64,000 bases of DNA from Epiperipatus broadwayi (Eukaryota; Onychophora; Udeonychophora; Euonychophora; Peripatidae). The stretch is taken from assembly GCA_028023455.1 (NCBI GenBank), contig JAQFVV010000072.1, positions 768,501 through 832,500 of the forward strand, in the 5' to 3' direction. The position numbers and the translations under genes are program-made. This document shows positions 54,301-63,300 of the stretch, piece by piece (the stretch's first letter is position 1; the number at the start of each line of letters is the position of its first letter). The notes under the pieces were generated by a model. The model did not search any database, was not told the origin of the DNA, and worked only from the letters and a program-made list of their open reading frames with translations.

Positions 54301-57300
54301 ATTTTTATCTTCAATTATTATTTTATTTTTGTCATTCAGTTTTTCTCAACCAGACTGTTTTATTGATTATAAATTAAACCAAACCTACTTTTTCTTGGCA
54401 ATTCTTCTATTTCTAACTACTATCTCTTAGTTTTATCTTTTTACATTTCAATTCTACCTTCTAAAAAAATTATATTTTCCCACTATTAACATTTTATTTA
54501 CAAACTCAAGAATTTTAACTCTCTAAATTCTTTCATAATCCCTACATTTTAAATTTATTTTGTCAATCATTAGCACTTTCTTATCCAACAAATCTGAAAC
54601 TATTTTCTTAATATTTTTCTTTCAATTTATCAATGACCAATTTCTTATTTTTGTCTCAACTCTATTTTTTTCTAAAACACACCATGTGCACATGAACTCA
54701 ATGTTAGATCCACATCTACATTTATCATCTGAATTTTTCCACATATAAATCTTTCTTCTATGATTATGAATCATGGATTCATTATTATAATATAATTTTT
54801 TTTATCAACTAATCAATCTTTTATTTCTTTCATTTCTTATCACTAATATCTAATTTCCTGCTTCTTTACCTATCCCATCATAGCAGTCCAATCTTCTATT
54901 ACTAATATTTTTGTGTCCTTTTTCAATTAATTTTTCACATTTATTTCTAGTTCATTTCTATTATCTATACCTGATTAGTCATTAGATTATTTGCAAAAAT
55001 CTATCATTTATAAAACCTTTATTTGTTCTTGAACCTAAAACAATACCTATATCATTATTTCTATTGTTACATCTAGAATAATATACTTTTTATTTCTTCA
55101 TTCTTTTTGCCTCAAATCATCCTCATTTCTCACAGAATATACAATATCTCGCCATTTCCTTTTCATCTCTACAATAAATTACCATTTTCTGATTATTCAT
55201 AGTCCTAACATTCCAAATACTTATTTTCACAATATTCTTTAATCTGAAAGCTTATCATATGTAGTCATAATCAAACACAGAAATGACAATACAATTCTCA
55301 AGTTTTAATGCTTTCTCTCCATTGTTACAATTACTTATCGTGTCTTTGAAACAGTATATTTTGGTGAAAAATTAAATAACACTATTAATTTTAATGGCAC
55401 TTTGGTATTAGAGCTGCAACACGGGGCATGTATTAGACCTACTGCGCCTGTTCACATTCATATCAATCCGCTAATAACTTTGTAATCTTGGGATCTGACC
55501 AAAATAACGTGTACACGGATCTTGTACGATATTCTGGCAAGATTTACAAAGTTATCGGGAGGTTTAATACAAATGTGAAATGGGCACAGTACGTCTAATA
55601 CATGATCCGTGTTGCAGGTCTAAAAATAACTAAAAGTAAAAACATAATAAACATATTTATCATTTTCAATAAGAAATGTATGATTTTGAACAAGACATTC
55701 AAATATGTACACCTTGGACACTAACAACTTTTAAGAATGACATTTGAAATCAAAAAAAAAAAAAAATGTGATTTGCGATGTTAATGAAATGACAGCATTA
55801 TTCAAAAAAATTGTTAATTTAAATACACACTAAACAAACCGTAAATGATTTTGGTTTTTAAATAATATTTATAAAAAGACATTAACTATAGATACAACTT
55901 TCACGCTAACAACTTTTAAAAACAACATTCCCAATCAAAAAAAAAAAAAGTGATTTGTGGTCTTAATGAAATGACGCCATTACACACAAAAAAAAATGTT
56001 ACTAAATAAACAGTAAATGATTTTGATTTTTAAATAATATTTATAAAAACACATTAAGTATACTCATACAATATTTACCGTGTAATATATAACACGAATT
56101 GTCACCTTGAAACAAAACATTAATATTACCACAGAAAATGGAGATCTCTACTAAAAATATTCGCTCTGAAAATGTAGCACATGATTGCAGAGTACGCTGG
56201 AATTTTCAACAGAAATGCTAATAAATGTATTTTTTTTATTAATAAATTAAACCACAAAAAAAAATACATATTAATTATGAGACTTTTATTAGGTTTTTAT
56301 CATGCCGGAAACCATTTCTTTTATATCGTTAAGTATGGCAGAAACAAATCTGGACAATAACTGAAAATGTCGAAGTATTAAAAAAAAAAGATAGCGTTGA
56401 TAAAGATAAAAAAAATGTTTCCACATGTATACTTGCAGGATTTATTTTCTTGCAATTTGTTATCATCGCAACATTACACATTTATTTTGGGTACGAAAAG
56501 GCCTCCTATCTCCCCTATGTTGCAGCTCTAATATCAAAATACCATTTTAATATTTATTCAATATACATTAAGTAATAAGTGGTGCATAACATGGAGTATC
56601 TTTATAATAAAAATAAATAAATAAATAAAAATTTGTTTTAGATTTAGCTATTGTTGTGATTATTGAAACTTTCTTGATATATTTGATGGGCTTTGATATA
56701 AAAAAAATATGCATAGTCATCTGATTTACTCTTTTTAAACTGGAGCTCTTTTTTCTTTTCTATTTATACCCTGCCATACCAAATCTTCCAGAATAGGTTC
56801 TTCTTCTTCTCTTAAATGTGTGTCCACTACTGCTAATACCTCAAGCTCTTCATTTTCAAATGCTTTGTTTAAATCCAGCCACTTTTCTGGTCTCCTGCCA
56901 CCTTGCACATTCAAAATACCCAATTTTAACAATTTCTTCTTTCCTAACTACTCTTTTATAAATTCTTTAGATTCTTTCTTCTCCATTATGTTTATAAATA
57001 ACTTTCTTACCATTAATTTTATAGACCCATTCCCTCTCCACATCTACACTTATATCTGAATCAATTACAATTTGTTTATTTCTTACATCCCGTCCATTCT
57101 TCTTCTTTTTGATAATACTGCAATTTAAAACCCCACCCCCCTTTATAAGTTTCCCGAATTATATTCTTTATAAATCAGACTCCCTAAAACTTCACTTCCT
57201 TGTTTTCCTAAGTGCAATCCGTCCTTACTATATAACTCCCTCTTTCCAATAAACCAATCCCATGCAAACAAAAACATAACATTATTTCTCTCACACAATT

Positions 57301-60300
57301 TTATCAATCTCTCATTTAAAGAACATGCCCTATCTAACAAATACCTCTTGTCAAATCTTGGTAATAATCCAACTACCCCTACTCTTCCTTTAAACTTACT
57401 TAAAATTCTAATCAATTCTACGTACCCATCCATTATTCTCTCTGACGGTTCTAACAAATTATTAGTCCCTACCATAACATACACATCTCTACTACCTTGC
57501 TTTTTTACTTTATCTGTCACATCCCTAATTCTATCTCCAGGCAAACATACTCTTACATACCTGCTTCTATTTTCTCTTGCAATTATATCCCCACATTCTC
57601 TAATTAATGAATCTCCTATCAATACTGTCTCAGTCTATTTTCTCTATTCCATCTATAACATTTTCTACCACCCCCTGGATCTCCTTATCAACTTCTTCCT
57701 TATTCCTACTCAATAATTCCTTTATCTGCTCACACTTCATTTCTAACAATTTTAATTTTGCTTTTACATCCTTCACTTCTTCCTCTATCTTATTTATTCT
57801 TTGGCTAAACATTTCCAATGCACTACTACTTTCTCCTCTCCATATATCCTGACACTCCACTAAAACCATACTCTGTCCTATCTTCCTTAACTACATTTTA
57901 CTCCCTTCCCCCTGACTTTCTCTTTAGATTATCTACATTTAGAAATCACTTTCTCACCTCTTTTATCACATTTACACACTGAGTACCTAACCATAAACCT
58001 GTTACATCCTTCCTAGTCTTATTCAAACATTTCAAGTGATGAACCTCATCACATAAGCTATACTCTACCCGAGCACGCCTAGTTTCTTTCTGCCGATTAT
58101 AAACGCACTGTGGAATACAAATGCAATCCATATTCCTTATTTTCCAAATCACCTATTCCATATTTGACTTTATACTGCCTCTCCTATTCTTCAAAACCCT
58201 TTGCACGAAAGAATAAAAACTTTACTTTCTTTCAAAGCCGATCAAACTACAGCCACGTATTTTCCGACCTTAGGCCTCCAAAACATTATCTTTTTTCTCA
58301 AAATATGCATGAAACAAATAGCACTAAAATATTATTTTATCATAAATAAAAAAATACTTAGCTTTGCTCTTTTACTTGGCAAATATGATAGAGGTCACCT
58401 AGTGGTAGAGGAGCAAGATAATGGTTGAACATATATTTAAACAATACCAGAAAATTTTATTATTTTAAATAAAAAATATTAAATTAAATTTTTTTATTAT
58501 TATTAATATATTCTCCTATTACTATTATTGTATAAAATAAATTGGAATTCTCTCAATCGGTTTTAGAGTCATTTATTTCAAGCCTGAATAATCCATTGAC
58601 ACCAGATATATGTAATGTGTTAATATCGTCATTACCAGATGAATTTCTGGCTTTTGTCTTTGCCAATGAGGCTTAAAATTCAAAGCTGAAACCCAACTTT
58701 TACTCCTTTATACTATTCAAGCAAGCCAATAACTTAAAATTAAAAAAAAACAACTTAAAGTTTTGAACTCAAGCCAACTCTCTTGAAAAGTTATATAGAT
58801 TTGACACATAATCAGATTTCTAGATATTTTAGAGATCTGCTTTTTATGTCAACTGTTAAGCTTTTTTATATATAACTTTCTCATAGATTTCCAACAGCAG
58901 TTGTTTTTAACCTACTACAGAGCTTGAGGATATCAGATGATATATATTACGATTATATTTTATTACCAGGTCAATATCCTAGCAAAAGATTAAGAACCTT
59001 TGGATGGCACAACTCTGAGATCTCTAAAATATATAAAAGCTATTCTGATATCAGATCTATAAATATATGCAAAAGAGTTGGATTGGGTTTGTAACTTTAA
59101 AGAGTTTTTTAAATTTCGAATTATTAACTTTACACATAGAATTAAGGAGGAAAAGATAACTGCTAGATGATAAATGTATTTGTTCTAGATTTAAATCTCA
59201 ATTCTCACTATAATGAAGGCAATAGAAGGAAACCAGTCTGAAAATGGAGATATTATAACAATGTACCATCTGGTTTCCCTTGATTACTCAAGTTTATAAT
59301 AGATAGCTCTAGCATAGGATGACAAGAACTACACTTTCCTACATATCTATTTTTTAGTATAACGAAAAGCCTAAAAAGCATGTGAGATTGAATACAACAA
59401 AATATATAGCATTATCAGATATATACATTAAAAAAAATATTTCATTACCTTTGTGTAAAGGCCTTTAAACAATCGTAAATATTTAATGGTTTAACATCCT
59501 GACAATTTTCCACAGAAATATCATCTACATATTCTAACAAATTTACTTGTTCTAAAGATAGATCAGCAAAGGTTATTGCTAAATGATCACCAGGCTGTAA
59601 CTGGATATCAACATCTCGATAGAGTTCACAACCACTACAATTTAAAGCATGATTACAGCGAGCGCAGTTAATCCCCTACAGTAATAAATAGACAATTATG
59701 TTAAATAGTTTCCAAAGATAAACATTTTAAACTCCAACAGCAACAATAAAAAACGAACTACCTGCTTATTTGTCAGCACTATAGAATATGATGTCAGCGC
59801 AGGTACAATCTGTTCAACAAATTGATATAATATTTGTCCTTTAATTTTACTTGGCAAATATAACATATTTGGATGCCCAAACAGAGTTGTTTTCTTTGTA
59901 TTATTTTCCTCATAATCCAATCGAAATATAACAGGAACAAGGAGGATACTATTAAAAATAACGTACACATACATATATACTGTAATCATAAAAGATTTTA
60001 GATATAAATATTGATAAATTAATGAGATTTCTCAGTGTATTGGAAAAAAACACTAAACATCACATGATCACCATTTCTTATGCTTGCTCATAACTGTTAT
60101 TAAAACAGGTAAAACTCTCCATACAATAGTGCCACTCAGTGCAAACCAGATTAATCAATAGATGTAGAAAGGCTTGTGCATAAAATCCCTATCTCCCCAG
60201 ACTAATTTCTAGTTTGTAGCTTCCATGAGACCTATATGACTATATAAGCTAATGAAAATATTTTTGTGTTTTCCAATTTTATTCTCATAGTTTAATAGTT

Positions 60301-63300
60301 AAGTAGAGATAAAAGGTGGCTGCTGGAGGGTTGCATTAGATCCTATGATCAAAGTTCAGTGCTCTCAGATCCAAGGCTCCTCATTGATGACAGCCACAAG
60401 CTATAAACTAGTCTGGGGATATTGGATGAGTAGAGACTAGATAGGGATTTGATGCACAAGCCTTCTGGCATTCATTGATTACTCTGGCTAGCACTGAGTG
60501 GCACTACTGTACGGAGAGTTTTGTCTATATTTTTTAGATAAATTTTTGCTACAATAGTACAATTGCTAACTTCCATCTTATCTGAAATTTATCTAAAAAA
60601 AAATACATATAAATTCTGTTAAGTTAACAGTATTTACGCGCATACATAATATAAATTCGCAAACAACTTTAATCAGATAAATGATTATAACTATATACAA
60701 AAAACTTCCATTATATAAGATCTGTATATTGTCAAGAAAATTAAAAATAAAAACCTAATCATCAGTAATTTTTTGTTCATTAGTCATAAATATTTAAAGT
60801 TTTCAATTTAAAAAAACTTGTGAAAGTGTGCGATAAATAATAAATTTTTCAAACTGAAGTGAAGTATGACCTACAACGAATAATTTGAGACAAAAAAAAC
60901 TTAAAATGATCTAATAGAGCCTTTGCCAGATACTATACTAAGATGTCTAATTTTTGGACGTTAGATTCTATTTTCATAAGAAAATGTGTTTCGTATATTA
61001 AATTTCAAAATCATGAATCACATTTGTCATTTTAAAATTAAAAGTCCAAAATTCATTCACTTTCCAAATCCAATTCAGTTTTATAAGTAATTCATAATAT
61101 TTCTTAATTCACATATATAAATATTATTTGCCTATCCTACAACCATTGTTATATGGTTATTGGTCAAGGTATGTAAATACTTTAAAATGATAATTGAAAA
61201 CAATGAAAAATCTACTCTATATATCAATTTATTTAAAAATAAATGTAATCCCATACTTATTTTCCTACATTAAATATAACTCACTTATTTTTTAACTTAC
61301 AATTTTAAATTTAATACATCCATGTTTCAATTTCTATTATATTTTAAATTAAAAAATGCTAATTTATTAATTACATTTGTAATTAAAAAGAATTCAGTTA
61401 TTAATTAATACTTTTAAGGTATAAACAGGAACTGAAAAGTATACATATTAAACTTAAAAAAATTAAGTTAAAAGAATAGAAAGATTATAAGTGAAATACA
61501 TTGAATTTTCATAAAACAATGATAGGGTATATGAGCACAGATCTTCACACCACCCACCACTCTCCACTCTATCTCATAACATGGATACACTTGAACACAT
61601 ATATGTTGAACAGATAAATAATCACCAATATACGTATTTCATGCTAAACCAGCAGTCATGAGTTGGTCCAGATTACATCTCTACACATATATGCTACAAG
61701 TGCTCAGATATATATTAAGATAGCCAATCTTCATACTTTAATGGACAGGCTTCAATCTACTCCACACTTCAACTGTCCATCCAATTGAAAATCTGATGAT
61801 GGAATGCTCAAAGGCCACCCTGAAGCCGAGATTTGACCATAGGTCAATCTGACCCCTCATGTATAGGACATAATCCATTTAATACATATACAAGGGATGG
61901 GCAGACATCTCTACTATGTAACAACTGAAACACAGGCTTATTATGTACCTGTGTCACAGTCTTATTATATACCTGTGTCAAACACAGGTATATAATAAGC
62001 CTGTGTTTCAGTTATTACATAGTAGAGATGTCTGCCAGTCCCTTGTATATGTATTAAATGGATTATGTCCTATATACATGAGGGGTCAGATTGACATATG
62101 GTCAACATGGGTATGACAAAAATCTCGGCCTCAGGATGGCCTTTGAGCATTCCATCCAGATTTTCAATTGGATGGACAGTTGAAGAGTCGGAGTATGGAG
62201 TAGATGGAAGCCTGTCCATTAAAGTATGAAGATTGGCTATCTTAATATATATCTGAGTACTTATAGCATATATGTGTAGAGATGGTAATCAGGACCAACT
62301 GATGATTGCTGGTTTAGCATGAAAGACGCATATTGGTGATTATTTATCTTTTCAACATATATGTGTTCAAGTGTATCAGTGTTATGAGATAGAGTGGAGG
62401 GCGGTGTGATAGATCTGTTAATAATTGTATAAAGGATAAAGAAAAATATAACTTTACTTCTTTACTTTTTAAAATTGATTTCTTATAAAATTTTAACTAA
62501 GAAAATTAATTTATTTGGTAATAAAAAAAATTGCTTGGAAGAGAGTTATTACTTTGAATAATTTATTAAATAATATAAAGAAGATTTTTGATAGGAATAC
62601 TATTCCTGGAGAAGCAGATATTAACTCTTACTGTAAAAAGATGTATTTAGGTCAGAGAAGTTTGAGTTTAAATAAAGGAATAAAAGTTCGTAAAAAAAGG
62701 GTTAAAAATAAATATCTCAATTCTGATTTACATATCCATGAAAGAGATACATGCAACATTATTAAATTTGATGAAGTTAATGTTATCTTCTTTGGATGAA
62801 GTAAAATAAAATGAGAAATTAAAGAATCTTTATTATTAAAAATTTACGATATTAAAACAATTAACTTGTTTAAGAGTTCATTTAACATTAAAGGTGTGCA
62901 TGATGTAATTGGGAATTATGGGAAATATAGTTAATATATATTTATCCATATGTTTTTTAGTCCTTTGCATATGAGATGTCTGCTTTGGCAGGGATTGGTC
63001 ATGTTTTTGAATATTTTTTGAGGGGGCTAGTCTTGTTTAATTCTGAATATGGGTAACTGTAATTAAATTATATATGGTATAACAAAACTCCATAGCAATG
63101 ATTACCAAACCCCAAGAATATATACAAGGATAATTAGAGGTATGCAAAATAAATTGAATAATGGCAGGAAAAGGCACCTAATCTATTAATTAATGCAATT
63201 TTTATTACATAATATTTTTGAGTTTTGAATGTAAATATATATGAGCTATTTGTTCATTTTATTATTCCATTACTGTTTTATCCCATTATTGGATTATTTA

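Larger units (their letters stand above)
56735..58160 (-). mobile_element. CR1-like LINE, 5' half: ORF1 (PHD-like, coiled coil, SGNH esterase) and start of ORF2
   Basis: Minus strand, 58152 to 56735. First a Cys/His block (CICIPQCVYNRQ, YSLCDEVHHLKCLNK, WLGTQC) resembling a PHD finger with one Cys lost. Then a coiled coil (57869-57630), then an SGNH hydrolase frame, then the endonuclease start of ORF2 (56932-56735: LKLGILNVQGGRRPEKWLDL, VVDTHLREEE), cut at 56735. PHD plus esterase in ORF1 is known from CR1-clade LINEs. Three frameshifts separate the parts. The 3' half is missing, opposite to normal 5' truncation, so deletion after insertion is likely. Confidence 0.75.
49773..59448 (-). other. 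USP intron C-D, 9.7 kb
   Basis: Holds the foldback at 50.24-50.72 kb, a LINE relic at 54.1-55.26 kb, the TIR element at 55.39-56.55 kb and the CR1-like LINE 5' half at 56.73-58.16 kb. Stretches 50.8-54.0 and 58.4-59.4 kb hold nothing I recognise. Confidence 0.65.

Noticed and set aside
57348-57852. Plus-strand frames of 80-120 codons
   Set aside because: Antisense shadows of the SGNH esterase and coiled coil.
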